From Ricordea florida (Eukaryota; Cnidaria; Anthozoa; Corallimorpharia; Ricordeidae), in NCBI GenBank assembly GCA_949710005.1, contig OX453279.1, positions 23,053,009 to 23,117,008 of the forward strand: a DNA stretch of 64,000 nt, in the 5' to 3' direction. The notes below the pieces were generated by a model. It worked only from the letters and a program-made list of their open reading frames with translations, was not told the origin of the DNA and searched no databases. This document shows, in pieces, positions 1 through 13,556 of the stretch. Position 1 is the stretch's first letter, and each line of letters starts with the position of its first letter. The position numbers and the translations under genes are program-made.

Positions 1-1340
1 CCAACACATTTAAAACCTTACCCTATTTGCGCACTGTGCAATCCCAAAATGCTGCAAGAAGAACGAGCCAACAATCTTTCAAAGCCACGCCTTAGGTTTG
101 AAGAGCTTGATGGGGTCCGCCTTCTCACAAGAAATTCTACGAGGCTTCCCAGAGAGGGTGGTGCGGGAACCGGAAGTTTTCATCCCAGTGGAGCACTCGC
201 TTTTGCAAGTCGTGTCCAGGTTCCTACGAAGAATGAGTTTAATTTCTTGATGATGAGTACTGTCGTGAATTGCCCCCGTCTCCAAAGATACCCACGACAA
301 GTCCCTTGATTTTAGCGTAGATTTTGATCAATTAGAGAATCCCGAACGCTCGCTACCCCAAAACAGAAAATAGTACAGTAGAACTCAGCGATTGCAGCAA
401 GCTGTTGCATGATAGAATGTCAATCATTTGATCTTAGGTTTCAAAGTTCAATGTTATCGTGTTGCTGTAACTTCATGAACAGTAACACAACAATATACCG
501 ATGTTTCGCGACAGTATAATCCCTCTTTTATTTCAGTGTAAGGCATATAAGGCAGTGCAATTCACACTTTAGCACAAGAAGTATCTCGATTGCTTCTGTC
601 TTGCGTTACTATGATTGCTGATTGGTCAACGACAATGATTAGCATTTTGTACTACATAGGATTTGTTGCGAATAGCGAGAGTAACTAGTTTCGAGAAAAA
701 TTATTTCGTTAATCCTTTCATCCCCAAACTAACATATAGAGGTGATAAATGGAGACGTCTGGGGCAGGCCACCCACCTTTGTGGGTACATTTTGAAATGT
801 TGTACAGAATTTCACAAGTCACTTTCGAAATTAAAATCGAGTGTTTTGCTATATAAAATAGAGAGGTCCAAGAGGAAAAAACACTTAATTGTTTGAAATC
901 AGTTAAACGGATGTCAAATTGTTTAACCCAAATGCACGACCCCTAGAACAAATCTAAGGATGCTTCCCGATTGAGGTACGAGCCAGAAAGTTGGCTGCAA
1001 GGTCAAGCTGCGCAAGAGGCCTTCCAAGGGATTTTGGCGACAAATTGCAGAAAATATAGCGACAATCTTGGTCCAGAACACCGACAGCCGACAGAACCTG
1101 ACGAAAAAAAACCACAATTTGCGACAGCGACAATCCAGTTTTGTGTGGCTCACACAAGGGGTGTAGCCTTATTATGGCAAGATCGGATTTTATTACGCGG
1201 GATGCCGAGGGCGAGCTCGTCAAGGTTTCGGGAGAGTGTTTTTTTTTTCTTTTTCATCGTAGTCACAAATTGGCACGTTTATTCAACGTTTCTCGCATCG
1301 CTCGAGAAGTGTTATTTACAACAAGAGAATAAGACATCAT
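1..1340. other. Intergenic DNA, no gene recognised
   Basis: Only short overlapping open frames occur on both strands here, with no recognisable domain and no run of splice-linked exons. I see no convincing promoter or RNA gene in it. Confidence 0.5.
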
Positions 1341-1425
1341 TTTTCAAGGTTTGAACTCGAGCCCTTGCGAAACATCAGATTGAATGGCAAGTGCGCTACT
1401 ACTGCGCCAACAAGGCATTTATAAT
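1341..1425 (-). repeat. tRNA-derived SINE head, degenerate
   Basis: On the minus strand the stretch reads like a tRNA-type RNA polymerase III promoter: an A-box-like TTGGCGCAGTAGTAGCGC followed about 40 bases on by a B-box-like GAGTTCAAACC. The fold and anticodon stem do not look like a functional tRNA, so a SINE remnant is the better call. Confidence 0.5.
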
Positions 1426-1464
1426 TCAAGCATGGCAAATTATTTCCTAAAGTGTTGGCGTAAA

Positions 1465-1498
1465 GCAGGAGCGAATCACCGGGGTGACTCGCTCCTGC
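1465..1498. repeat. Short hairpin, 16-bp arms
   Basis: Arms 1465-1480 and 1483-1498 are reverse complements with one mismatch and a 2-base loop (GCAGGAGCGA paired with TCGCTCCTGC). It is probably a tiny foldback element. Nothing ties it to a gene. Confidence 0.6.
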
Positions 1499-1499
1499 G

Positions 1500-3584
1500 T
1501 AAAGGCATTAAAAGCTGAGTTCTAATTCAGGAGGTGTGGATGGTTGCCATAGCACCCATTTCGAATAAAACCTTCCCCTTTTAATGAGTGTAATTACATG
1601 TAATCGACGTTTCCTGACCAAATGGCAACGAATTGTCAGACTCGACGCCAAGAAGCTAAATTCAAGCTTAGTATAGGAGGTAGGGAAAAGAATCCTCTCA
1701 ACCTACCGCACGGAACTCGGAGCAAAAGTATAACATGGCTCGGCGCGTGAATCGATCTTCTTTTACCACGTTTTTGTGTGTACTGAAAATGTGAATATTT
1801 GCTTCCAACTGAGCACCTCGTCGATTGAACCGTTTGACTTGTTTATTTTGAATTCCAGGATTCATTTGCCTTGTTTTTTCTTTTATTCTATCGTAGTCAC
1901 ATGTAGCCCTGTTTTTTAGTATGTGCGATATCACTGGCTCCAGTCCAGGCTGGAATCACGTTCACTGAGGTCAGGGGTTTATCAGTTTGGATAAATACAA
2001 GCGCTGATCACGCGCAACACTACTGGAATGTTCACCATAAGCAGAGAAAGAAGTTCTCTAGTCGAACTAGTTTGGTCACTTCTCAAGTAGTGACTGGAGA
2101 TTGAATTCTTGGATGATGTATTATCCCAGTTTTTTAGCTGTATTCAACTTACATATCCTCACAGGTTTCCCATTGGGGACCTGATCAGTTTCTCATTTTA
2201 TTCATGTAAGAAAATGTCTTTGGGAAGAATCAATTTGCACCGTTTTCAACACATGACCAGGCTATTGATATGACGCATCCCGCGTAAACGCCCCCAAGCG
2301 TCTCTTCTATTTATTTGTCCAAGAGAGTCAGCGCCTGTCATGTGGTCTAGTAAGCCACACATGTACGCATTGCGGACCTATTTTTAATTTCGGCAAAGCG
2401 ACATCTTTCATTTTGTAATTTCGACAGTGACCTGACCAATTAGGCCAGCGTGACTCTAAATCTTCTCTTCTGTTGGTATTTCTATATTTATTTAACAAAC
2501 CATTATTCAACACTTGACAGACTTGTTAGACAGTAAGGTAAGTTTGATCCTTTGTAACTTTAGCGATTTCTGTGATTTGTATTTACACTCTAGCCATTAG
2601 AGGCTAAAGTGGTTGATCTTTTAAAGAAGGAAGTTTTTACGGGCTCTTTAAATTAAAGAGCTTACTCTTTAAATTAAACGAAATTACAGGACAAAAAAAT
2701 TAAGCACGTTCAGCGAACATTTGTATTCTTGTGAAAAAATGACAGTGATAATTGTATTGCAACGAAAAAACGGCAGCGAAATTTTTCTCAAGTCACAGCA
2801 AATTTCTTTTTGGAAAATCTTTGAAAAAACTAGAGGATTGCGAAAACTACATTTGACAGAAAGTAACCAATTGCCCAAGAGTATGCGATCACGTGGCAGC
2901 CCAGTGGACGTACCGATTATAAAACTGAAGTTTCTTTTTACGTGTGAATTTCCCATTCAAGTGCAAGATGATTTCGTACCTTGGAGCTGTTCTGAAATCC
3001 GTAGTTTTTTTGTTGCGCTCGAGGGCTTTCAGTGGCGGTCGTCTGTTGCAGAACCTTTCTTGTGCAAATACTACGCGCAGTGGGTTTACCAAAAACAGCT
3101 GTGACGAAGGAAGAACGAAACCATGTCATGCAGTACATCTCGCCAGTTGTTGGTTGCAACGCTTTCTCTCGGTTGTTTTTTGAAATATAGTTTGATGCTA
3201 TAAAAAGATTTCCCCATATGTGGGGAAAATAGATACCGCATGCGAAGCTCATGTGATAGAATCGGAAACCTGAAACGGATTTTCTAGGAATCGAGGTCAT
3301 CTGACGGGGTTTTTCCTTCTGCACATGACGTCATCTTTAATGTTTATATATTTACCAATCGAATTTCCAGCTCTTTTACTTTGAATATATAGTAGTAGAT
3401 TTATACGACCGACACGTTCACTGCGGGTTGTGTTATTCTGTTATAGACTATTTCCAACAAATTGAATCCTCCTTCGACTTGTGAAAGATATTTGGTCCTC
3501 GGCTTAACACCCAAAACAACAAATTTGGTCAAATCCTTGCCGGATTCGTTCAACGTTCACGTCCTTAAACTGAAGAACTGAACT
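1500..3584. other. Intergenic DNA and upstream region of transporter 1
   Basis: No coding gene is recognised. A stretch at about 2305-2390 resembles intronic DNA of CDPS copies 2 and 3 (about 25155-25240 and 29635-29710), so it is an interspersed repeat. TATA-like strings occur at about 3197 and 3345, upstream of the transporter start, but I cannot choose a transcription start. Confidence 0.4.
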
Positions 3585-6500
3585 ATGGCTTTGAGTAAGA
3601 AGAACGTTGCAGTGGTGATGTTTGTCGGTTTTGTTAACTACCTGGAGTGGGCTATTGTCATGACTTCGATCTACCCTTACATAGAGTCGGTAAGTGATAT
3701 CACCTCATGTATAAACTGTTAAATCTCCGCTTGTATGAGCTTGACTGCATCCGTGCTTTTTGCATACCCGCTCTTGTCACCTATAGTCATAGTATGCGGA
3801 CAATTAAACTCACTAGAGAAGTAGTCGAGCGTTAGTCTTCTTGGGTATTCTTTTAAAATAAGCTGTCGCAATTTAGTATTTTGAAAACCGTTACATTCTG
3901 TCACGCAATCAACTCACCAAAGTTTCCAAAGGGCTGAAGGTCTATATTGCATGTCAAAGAAAAGTTATTTAAACGAACTCCTGTTTACATTTGATAGCTG
4001 GTTCGAACGTTACGCCTTAAGTGGCTTTTTTGTGGTGATACGATCTTGATGAGAAGCCGGCCCCAAAAACGCCATAACTGCAGGCACAAGTAGCTCAAGC
4101 TCATGAACAGTATGTGGGAAAGTTTATTGGCAATTTTTTAGGGACGGACCATTAGAAAAGTGATGGGGGGGTGGGTGGGGAATTTTCAGCTTGCACGAAT
4201 TTTTTTTTTCGCTCACTGCTTTTGCAAGATTTTTTTTTTTCAGGTGAACCTCTCTGCACGAATTTTTTTTACTACGTGTGAAAAAGTCACAATTGGACCT
4301 TCCTTCTGCATGAATTTTTTTTTTTACCTTCTTTTTTGCATGAATTTTTTTTTTGGCATTTTGCCTTGCATGAATTTTTTTTTGTTTTTTTCCCCAACCC
4401 CCCTCCCCCCATCACTTTTCTAATGGTCCGTCCCTTAGTCAAAATGAAAATGCAACAAAATTCGAAGCTGAAATTACACCACGACTTTCCTGTGTCCGTT
4501 CTTTGGGGCATACGAAAGGGAAAAGAGAGTAGGAGTTGGGCGAGGGTGAGTGCATGCATTCCTTTATGTCCTCGCTCTGGAAATTAATTCTGAAAACGTA
4601 TCCCGTTTGTTTAATCTCCTAATTGTTTCATTCCATCTACATAATCATTTGCTCTAACATCCGCGCGGAGGATCTAAGGCAAAACGACGGACTGCTCGCT
4701 TTCTCACAAGACTTGTTTTCTTAGGGACCGTTCATTCTTTTACGTGGGAGGGGGGAGGGCTGGTGGGATTGGGAGGAAGCATGGGAAGAAAACTGCTTTT
4801 GAGGGGGGGGCATCTCCAAAAAATTAGGGAAAAGGGGAATCACGTGAAACATTTAGCAACACTTTTATGTCATAATGTTTTAATCCGATTAGTGCTCTCT
4901 TATAAACAGCTCTCTGTGGTATTAGAAATTGAGGTGGACATCCGAAAAAATTACCGCTTCAAGGGGGGTCATGCAATTTTTTAACGGTGCTTTCCGAATC
5001 ACGCCAATCCCCCCCTCCCACCCCTCCTTCGTAAAAAATAAACGGTCACTTATATATCCTAATACGTCTTCGCTCCCACAGCTCAGCCTGAGTGAATCTT
5101 CGGCTACAGTTTCCCTGTCATTGGCTCAAAGTTTATTTCCCTTGGGACAAGGCATCTCCCAGCCAATAGCCAGCTTTGTTGTAAAGAAACTCTGTGAGAT
5201 TAAGATCGTCATTGTCGCATCTCTTGTCATTGCTATTTGCGGAAACGTCACATACATGACAGCAAGTAAAGCGAATTCTGTTGCTCTGATTATTTTGGGA
5301 AGAGCTTTGGCCGGGCTTGGTGCAGGTAATTAAGATATAAATATTTTTTATTAAAATTTGAAAATGAAAATAAATTAGGAAAAGTGGTCATAATCTTTGT
5401 ATGGAGTATTACCCGGCGGAAACCACTCGATTAGTATCACGAATCCTGCAATCTGATTGGCTGAAGTACCCCTTACTTATAATGTGATTAGATATCTATA
5501 GCAGCGAGTATCGAAAACGCCAGTGGTTGCATCACAGCAATTAACTTTATGAGATAAAATGATTATTTAACGATTATTAAGTGATTATCGGTGAATATTC
5601 ACTGAAAATCATTGAGCCTGAAGCGAATAAATGTTTTAGTATAAATACACAGGTGATTATTTTAAAAAAAAGAAAAGAAAAAGTATTGTACAACGCGAAA
5701 AAAAAAATTATTTCATCAAAAGCGCGCGTCACAATTGAAAAACGACTGGCAGCCATTTTGCTCGTCGAGGTGATTACCGGTTGATAATCCGAGATAGCGA
5801 ACCAATCAGAGCGCGCGATTTCGTATAATCACCTGAGTATTTATAGTAAATGTTGATATAAATAAACGGTATCGTGCAAGTTGGATAAGCGTTCGTAACG
5901 ATATTGCACGTAACCCAAAATAAAGCTATTTTGTTGTTGTTGTTGTTGTCACTGGCTCTTGTTGCCATCTTTGTTTTTCCTTATTTGTCTAATTTCTTTC
6001 ATACTGTTGATGAAATGATAAGTCATAAGTGAACACAGGAGCCTATGACCATGGGCTCCTGGTGAACATCAATAGTAACAGTAGATTCTACTACCTCTAC
6101 AAACACGAAAAGATTAAAAAGAATTTCAATTTATGGAAACCTCCGTTTTGCCTATGCGAACGTTAAAGTCGACATAGTTGAGCTGGCTGAAGAGGTGAAA
6201 TGACACACTCCAACAGTTTTTGTTTACCACCTCGACATTTCATAAGAACGTCTCGAAAAAAAATTTCAGTGAAAACTCGTTTTCGTATATAATAGTCGCT
6301 CAACAAATCCAAAGATCTTGATTACTACTCATCATTCTTTTAGGGAGTGGTGGAGTCGCTTATGGATTCATTGGCGCGAACACCAGTCGCGAAAACCGCG
6401 CGAAATTGATGTCCTACTACAGAGTCATCTGTATGTTAGGAGTCATGTCCTCGACCATTGGTAAGACTGTGGCACTTTTTTGAACTCATAATTTTATATA

Positions 6501-9500
6501 TCTTATTGACCGAGCACGATCGTTGTACTGGGAAACTAACCTTATGCCAAAGGGCCCATATTCTTCCAGATCGGTCCTGCGCAATTTTGGTCAACAAGAG
6601 ATGCGTATTACACCACTTCTTGTAGAAATGGCTGCGAAGAGATAGGAAATTTCTCTTGGAGGGTTTAGAAAGGATTTTCGAGTGAGCTCAACGAAATAGT
6701 GAAATATTTTCGACACCCCAAGAGAAATGTCGTATCCCCACGCGACCATTTGATGTTCTATTTGTCACCAATATAATGCCAAACCATTTAACGATGGCAG
6801 TTTTTGTAGTGCGAAGGCGCGATAGTTTATGTAACCAAAGCAACGTGTGATCTTTTTCACGAGTGAAGATATCATGTTTTCACCTGAAATCTCACCTCGT
6901 CTTCCACTGATGTACCCAATTTAACTTGGTTTTCGTTTTGTTTATCCTTCATAGCATCAGCAACATTTCTACCGGGTTTTGGTGAGAATGCTCTCGGTAA
7001 AGCGACCGGATTGGACAAGTTTTCAGCTCCTGCAGCTCTGACTATAGTGTTCTTATGCTCCGCGTTAATCTTGGTTGTATTTGTGCTGGATGAAAAGAAC
7101 TGTTCCCCAATAGGTAATACCTACTTCGTGTAGCTCTCAGTTTGCGTTGCACTAGGTTGTTCCAATTTTTTTCGAAATCCCACTTCCCAGTGCTGAAATC
7201 CCATCCCCCCTGGCAGAATTTGGAAAAAAAAAACATTCCCATTCCCAGTCCCAGTGGCTTAAATCCCATTTTCCCGGGGTAAAACCCGACCAAGCACAAA
7301 TCCCAACACGATTGTTCGTGGGAGTTTTTCTTTGACTGATCCGATTATAGTCGACGAGGTACGTAGCACCGAGTCGAGTCATGAAAGAAAGTCGACAAAT
7401 TGCTTCATGATCAGTAGAAACCAACTAGCATACTATTTTAATTTTTTAAGTTTTTAACTTATTAACTACAGCATTTTGTTGTTTCACTCGTCCGGAGTTC
7501 GAGCCCTAGTAATGGCACTGTGTTGTTTCCTTAGACAAGAAACTCCACTCTGTCTCTCTCCACCCAGGTGTATAAATGGGTACCTGTGATATAATGCTGG
7601 GGGTGACCCTGTGATGGACTAGCATCCCATCCAGGGTGGAATAATAATACTCCCAGGTGCTTCATGTTACAGAAACTGGGATAAGCTGCGGCCGTGTGCG
7701 CCTTCACTTTACTTGGTATTTCCTATCACAGAATACATAGTGAGTACGTTGCCCAATCAGATTGCAAGATTCGTGATAGTAGGGAAGTTGGTTTCTGCTA
7801 GCATTTTCAATCGGATTTTACAACACAACAGCTATGTGTTGCGAGATAATTTCATTAATTATTTGAGCTGTTTTAGCAACTGTATTTTGTATGTTCTGTA
7901 GGTATTCTTTCTTTTGCAGGCGAAAGTGATGACTCTGTTTCCATCCTCAAATCCCTCAAGTCACGTGGTGTACTCCTGGGTCTGATGCTTTTTCTTTTAA
8001 ATGGCTTTGTAACCACGTGGGTTGGTTACGTCATGCCATTGGTCGCATTTGATCATTTTAAATTCGATCTCGACGAGTTCGGTTGGTTGATGGTGGGTGT
8101 GTCAGGAACAGCAACCTTTGGTTCCCTCGCGATGACCTGGTTTTCCAAGCTTGAATTAACTAAAGACAGTAAAAACGGTGACTGGAGGGTTCTCGTGACT
8201 TGCTACACCTTCATGGTCTTGGGAATAGTTTTAACGTACCTCGGTGGACCGTCGGTAAGTAATTGAATTCGATTTATTACAATTGGCCATTTTACAGTTT
8301 TGTCCTTAGGGAACCTAGCCTTTGAATAGAAGCGAGGCTAGAGGTGACCTTGCTTGGTTACAAACCTCCCTGCCTTTCATGTGCAAATCATTTTTATCTC
8401 CAAATAAAGAACAGCAAGGTTTGTAACAAAACAAGGTAACCTCCAGCCTCACTTCTATTCAAAGGCTGGGGTGCTAATCACACAACTGTAAAATGGTCTA
8501 TTCAGTGCAAGTATTTCAAATGTATTTAGTATCGCCTGACGGGATGGGAAACCACGACAGCGAAGGTCAATTACGGTGGTCTCCGCAAATCTCCGGTTCG
8601 TATCGGAATTGGGAGGTATTGGTTTCCCTGGAGGGAGGGAAACCGAAGAATCCAGAGACGAGAAGGCGGGAATTGAACTCGAGTAACAGAGGTCACAGCG
8701 CGTGCTCTCACCACTGCGCTAAACTTGCTTCTCTTGCTTGTTTCGTTTTACTTCAAGAGTTATTGTAATGAAGACTAGCCTATCTCAGTGTCAGATGAGT
8801 CACGTTTTAGTTACGTTTCGGTTACGTCAATAATATTAGTTACGTAAAATTCAGAGAAGTGTCAAGTGACACTGTACGTGGGAGAAAACATTTTGACGAA
8901 ATCAATGAGAAATGTGGGCGGGATCGCCTCACAGAGAAAAAAATATTCATAGGGAAAGCGAGAAGGGTATTGGTTGAAGGGTTTAATGTTGAGCGTTGAT
9001 TAGCAATTAAAACGTTGAGTTTACCGTAAATATGTCGTGGTTATCATTATTGACGCTCAGAATCTATGAATAATTATGGGTAGTTTATGCGCTACTCTGT
9101 TTTCTCAATTAGGCTACTTTTAGAACATGGTTTTGTGAACGTGTGTTTTAAATATCTAATACCTAAGCACTTTCCAAACTAAGCTTCCGAATGTGGTGCA
9201 CCTCGTTGAAGTACGACCCCGTCTCTGAATTAACACCATCTCTTCTTCCGTGCGCTATTTTGTGTATTTCAAGGTATTCCCAAATAGCCCAAAATGGTGA
9301 AAGTGTGTGTAACATGGAAATAGTGTGGGAAATGCACGCTGACAGATCGCGGGCTGATTTTTACTTCTCCGAAAGGAGAGAAACTTGATTTAAATGCGCC
9401 ATCATGATACTTAAATATGATGCATATTTTTCTCAGGTGTTAACATCTGTTAAAGTGATGACTAAAGAAGGCCTGTTTTTAGCTGGAGCACTTACAATTT

Positions 9501-10557
9501 TTCTGACCTATTCTATGGCTGGTGTGGTATTACCTACATTAACAACCAAATATCTGGCTAAGTCGATGATGGTACGTAAAATTTGTGTTTTTTTATTTTC
9601 AATTTTATGTTGCTAATATTTGCTTTGTTGTATTTGTCTTATTGTAACTAAGAAACTGGGATGATTCTACTTTGTCTCTCCCTAATCCAAAAAAGAACTA
9701 CAATACAAAAGAACAAGAGTTAAAATCTTACTGTATTCCAGCAGTGCTGGTCTCCTGATTCCGGCAAGTTTTTTTTTCTCACGTAGCTTTGTGTATGTTG
9801 GGTTGGGGAATTCTGACTTTTCAAGTTACATTCATTGTTTCAAACCAGCAGAGCATCAAACTATGTCTGGTTGTCTACCTGTTTGCAATGTGCACTTTTC
9901 CTTTAGTTCTTTTGTGTTATTTCTTGTTTGTTATTCTCCAGCTCAGAAAATATTTCTAAAGCCACTATTCAACGAGATTGACGATATACCAATGACGCAG
10001 TCTCAGTGTCATCTCTCGGAAACAGCTGTAAAGCGAGAATTAACGCCTGCATTTTTTTTTTCTTTGACCAAACCTCACTTGCACAAGGATTTCCCAAAAG
10101 CCTTGGCATTATTCAACTCGTAGGAAGTGACCAGTGTTGTATATCTTGAGATAGTGAACCAGTCAGATTGCTCAAAATACCGACTTTACTGAGTTAGTAC
10201 ATTTGTTTCGCTGTCTCTCTCCAGCCCGTTATTATGCCTTACTGCATCGCTGCAATGTCAGCTGGCAAGGTGATTGCTCCTCTATTAAGCAAACTGGAAA
10301 TCGTCATTCAAGGCTGGGACCTGCTATTCATGGGCGCACTTGGCCTGACACTATTAGGCCTTCTCGTGTTTATCTGTTTGTACCGAGCACCCGAGCCCGA
10401 GGAAACGCCGCTCCTGCCCGACCGGAAACAACTGAGTTCCGACCGACGACAATCGGCTGATTCCGTAGACGACAACTTAGCCTGCAGAAGCGTCGTCTAT
10501 ACAGTCGAGGAAGGATTAGTTCACCAGCCAGGAAGAAGACAACAAGACATGTATTGA
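3585..10557 (+). CDS. MFSD8/CLN7-like major facilitator transporter 1
   Basis: A multi-pass membrane carrier of the major facilitator superfamily, closest by eye to MFSD8/CLN7-type endolysosomal proteins; its substrate cannot be read from sequence. Seven exons: 3585-3689, 5082-5325, 6344-6460, 6955-7113, 7920-8254, 9437-9571, 10225-10557. All introns are GT-AG and the phases 0,1,1,1,0,0 keep one frame, giving 475 aa. Helix 1 ends in IVMTSIYPYIE (MFSD8 has a very similar string). Exon 2 ends with LGRALAGLGAG, the family's helix-4 region. Exon 5 opens the second half with LKSRGVLLGLMLFLLNGF. The hydrophilic C-terminal tail holds EETPLL, which fits an acidic dileucine endolysosomal sorting signal. 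Start chosen because it places helix 1 immediately after a short basic leader, as in the paralogue at 41385-55808. MITEs and SINEs sit in the introns. It lies about 4.6 kb upstream of the CDPS array on the same strand. Confidence 0.88.
4138..4437. mobile_element. MITE with 30-bp TIRs and TTA target duplication
   Basis: Perfect 30-bp terminal inverted repeats at 4141-4170 and 4405-4434 begin GGGACGGACCATTAG. TTA flanks both ends (4138-4140, 4435-4437), which suits PIF/Harbinger-type insertion. The interior holds about five copies of a GCACGAA or GCATGAA motif followed by a T-run. It lies in intron 1 of transporter 1. A one-ended relative lies at 13862-14000. Confidence 0.75.
4721..5052. mobile_element. 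Second MITE with TTA target duplication
   Basis: The ends GGGACCGTTCATT (from 4724) and its imperfect reverse complement (to 5049) are flanked by TTA on both sides. The interior is G-rich near the left end and C-rich near the right. Its right end is only 30 bp from exon 2 of transporter 1, so it contributes to the DNA around that acceptor. Confidence 0.6.
5560..5850 (-). mobile_element. MITE family A, copy 1
   Basis: Related to 19192-19505 and 58472-58778, in opposite orientation. Shared landmarks are an AGTATAAATAC-type end, the CAGGTGATTAT motif, a GCGCGC-rich stretch beside CCAATCAGAGC, and AAAATGGCTGCCAG. It lies in intron 2 of transporter 1. Confidence 0.65.
7440..7710 (+). repeat. Interspersed SINE-like repeat
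   Basis: Contains GTCCGGAGTTCGAGCCC, which resembles an RNA polymerase III B-box, followed by a conserved-looking body (GATGGACTAGCATCCCATCC). A much-decayed relative is visible at about 33080-33190. It lies in intron 4 of transporter 1. Confidence 0.45.
8286..8498. mobile_element. Foldback element, about 80-bp arms
   Basis: The left arm (from CCATTTTACAGTT at about 8287) and the right arm (ending AACTGTAAAATGG) are imperfect reverse complements. Their inner parts carry AGCCTTTGAATAGAAG and its complement. It lies in intron 5 of transporter 1. Confidence 0.65.
8640..8750 (-). repeat. tRNA-derived SINE
   Basis: The minus strand shows an A-box-like TTAGCGCAGTGGTGAGAGC and a B-box-like GAGTTCAATTCCC at tRNA-like spacing, followed by a non-tRNA body. 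It lies in intron 5 of transporter 1. Confidence 0.6.
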
Positions 10558-12370
10558 TCGTTGAATATTGTTCCTTTAAAAGTTATAATATGGTCACAAC
10601 ATTTTAAGAGCAGTAATGGGGTACTGTTTGTTTTACCATGCAGTGTGGTCTAACTTTTCTTGACAGTGTATCAAACCATACTGTGTGACAATTCGCTGAA
10701 AATTAAGGTAAGTCGGCACTCTGGATCGACTTCAATGATTTTTGGAACAAACAAACGGTACCATTGTGGGACCTTTGTTTTTAAATGTTCCCTCTTAATC
10801 ATGAAGGCGCGCCATAAAAGGAGTAGCTCCACCCCATGCCTCCGCTGTGATTCAGCTCGAACTTGATGGCGACCAACGGTCAAACCAAACAATGACGGAG
10901 CACGTAGAAAATGTAGTTCAATTTCCTATTTGATGTCGAATAAGTGGATTTTGCTTAAACAGTTTTTTGCTTTCATCATTTTAACCAAAAATATATATCA
11001 TTAAGTCTCGTAAATTCCGGTGTATCGTCGAGGAAGTTGCACGATAGCATAATATATTAAGCAAACCATTTCGAATTTCAAAATTAACACAATATTACCC
11101 TTGGGAACAAGAAAGACAAAGAAATGCTACAGAGTGATTGCTAGGAGGCGGTCTTGTATTGCAAAATTTTCCGCACACAGCTTTGTATGCGTCAACGGTT
11201 GATGGACAAAAGATCCAGACGCACCTAAGGTACCGCGCCTTTTACAGCGAGTCTTCATTTTTAAACGAGATTTAGTTTTCTCTGATTCAGAGAAGTTTTC
11301 TTTAAGTTTGTAAGACCAAACGGAAGGAATTAACCTGGCCAATCAAAACAGATGTACCTAGTCCGATGAACCAATAAAAAATCAAAGGAAACACATGTCG
11401 TCAGCGTCAAGCACGGCAAAATGCGGCCGAGCCAATCACAATTGGTTTAAATTGATTAGGTATGATTGGTTAACAATGTAACGCGAATTTGTTGACCAAA
11501 TTAACTTTCGTAACAATGCATAATCGAAGTACTCTTGTCTTCTTTTTTATCGATCAATAAATAAAACTGTTTTAACACTTCGTAGTCTAATTTGATTTTC
11601 ACATCGAATGGAATGATTTATGTTTCAAACCCTCAACCACTACAGCTGTGTACAAAGTTTTAAGAAATAAGGCTGGAATTAATACTTTATTACGTAAATA
11701 ATTCAACGCAATTCTTTACTGGAGCCGGCAAAACTATTGTTGGTTATTAATTTTTTTAAAGATTTATTACATCATAAAGCCTCGCACGCGTGCGATTGGT
11801 CATAATTAATCACGTAAAACCAACATACTCTTGTCAAGTATGGAAAATGATGATAAACGTGGGAACGACAAACTCTTTTGAGAGGAAGAGATTAAAACTG
11901 AACTTTTTCCCTTTTACAGCAAAGTGTTCTTCGCACTTACTATGAATTACCATGTGAACATCAAAGTTGTCACAGGTGCCCGGTTGACTGGAAATGTATG
12001 GATTATATCATGATTGCAATGACACTTACGGAAAACTGATTTCGCCGCTGCAACAGTCAGTTACGAACCTGTTGTTAAAAGCAAAGATTGGCTCTTAAAA
12101 AAGACTGACAGTGGTTTTTGAAAGTGCTCCCTTGTCATTAAAAGACAAGGCGCCTTATTCTTTCAACACTTGCTTCAACATCCTTTCCATTTTGTTGGCT
12201 GGCGATATGTTGAAAGCGTTCGCCACCCCCTTTCAACCGTGTTGAAACGATGCTGAATCGATGTAGAAAGAGTTTAAAAGCGTTTGAACTTTGCTTCAAC
12301 ATCCATTCAACATTTCTTCTGTTCTCTGGAATGGTCGAAATGTTGAAGCTGAGTTGAAGTCGTTTGCCCC
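10558..12370. other. Intergenic DNA after transporter 1
   Basis: At about 10610-10700 there is one diverged unit of the 106-bp satellite that is tandemly repeated in P450 intron 3. Long AT-rich DNA follows with no recognisable gene. AATAAATAAA near 11557 is too far away to assign to the transporter with confidence. Confidence 0.4.
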
Positions 12371-12380
12371 GCTCTTTCAA

Positions 12381-12734
12381 GAGGGTCTGAATGGGGTTAA
12401 CCGACTACCGACAAAACGAGAAAAAAATTACTGACTACCGACAGAAAAAAAATTAACCGACTACCGACATGGACCGCCATTATCAATATTTGTTTTCAGA
12501 AAGAAGAGATCAGAAGAGCATTTGTATTTTTTGTAGCTTACGATGATGCAAGCTTCCAAGTTACAAGTTTTACACGTCATAAGGGCTGAAAGTCTTAAAA
12601 CTAGGTAAATTTTATAACAAACATTAATAATTAACATGCATTTTAATTATTAGAGATTTACCGGCAACCGACAAAGATCAAAAATTTTAACCGACTACCG
12701 ACAAGTGGACCCCCCCCCCCCCATTCAGACCCTC
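12381..12734. mobile_element. GGTCTGAATGG-ended element with ACCGACT repeats
   Basis: The ends are GAGGGTCTGAATGGGG and the complement CCATTCAGACCCTC. TTTCAA directly abuts both ends (12375-12380, 12735-12740). The interior carries repeats of AACCGACTACCGACA on both sides of unrelated AT-rich DNA. It shares its ends with the elements at 13441, 36363 and 49988. Confidence 0.6.
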
Positions 12735-13435
12735 TTTCAACGTTGTTGAGTCGGCGCATGTGCAAGTAAGAAGACGCAAATAATATGCAATGGCATGAGC
12801 CCATTACCCGGAGCGTGCAACTGCTATAGGTTTATGCAACGGCGTTTTCACAAGTAAGGTTATTTTTAGAGCGGCTTCTCCCGCGAAATAAGTTTCCGCT
12901 GTCTCAGCTATCTCATAGGAGCTACTATTCTCTGTGTAAATACTTTGACTATCGTCAGAAATGCTGTCCGAACACTCCGATGAAGACTCGTGTATGTCGG
13001 CTATGTTCGTTGTCGCTACAGGCGGTTATCATGCTACATATCAATCATGCACTAGCTTGTGATTGGCTCTCCCAAACCAATTCGCGGGAGAGACGATCTA
13101 AAAATAACCTTACTAGTGAAAACGCCGTTTCACAGACCTAGTATGGGAGTTGTAAATGTATGCTCCGGGGAATGGGCTCCTGGAAATGGCGATTGCAAAG
13201 CAAACAATTTTGTGTGGGGCTGTAGTACGTTCGAGCATTGTAAACATTGTATATCCAAAACGATTTTAGTCATATATCAGATACTGTACACACCCTAAAG
13301 ATAACGTGATTTCTACCGTAACGCTTTAGGTATCTTAGGAACTGTGAGATAATTATTAGGGATGGAGGTCTGAGAAATGGGCTTCAAAGGGAAAATTATT
13401 ATGTAGTGTCCCCACGTTCTCAAGAGCAGAATTAG

Positions 13436-13556
13436 AAGATCTCAATGGCTAACGGCTAACGGCTAACGGCTAACGGCTAAAAGTTTTCAATATTTACGCC
13501 TAACGGCTAATTTGTTTCCCGTTTTACGGCTAACGGTTGACCCCATTGAGACCCTC
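13436..13556. mobile_element. GGTCTCAATGG-ended element with CTAACGG repeats
   Basis: A left-end-like CTCAATGG is followed by about five GGCTAAC units, then a body, then CCCCATTGAGACCCTC. It has the same architecture as 36363-36529, with a simple-repeat interior. Confidence 0.55.
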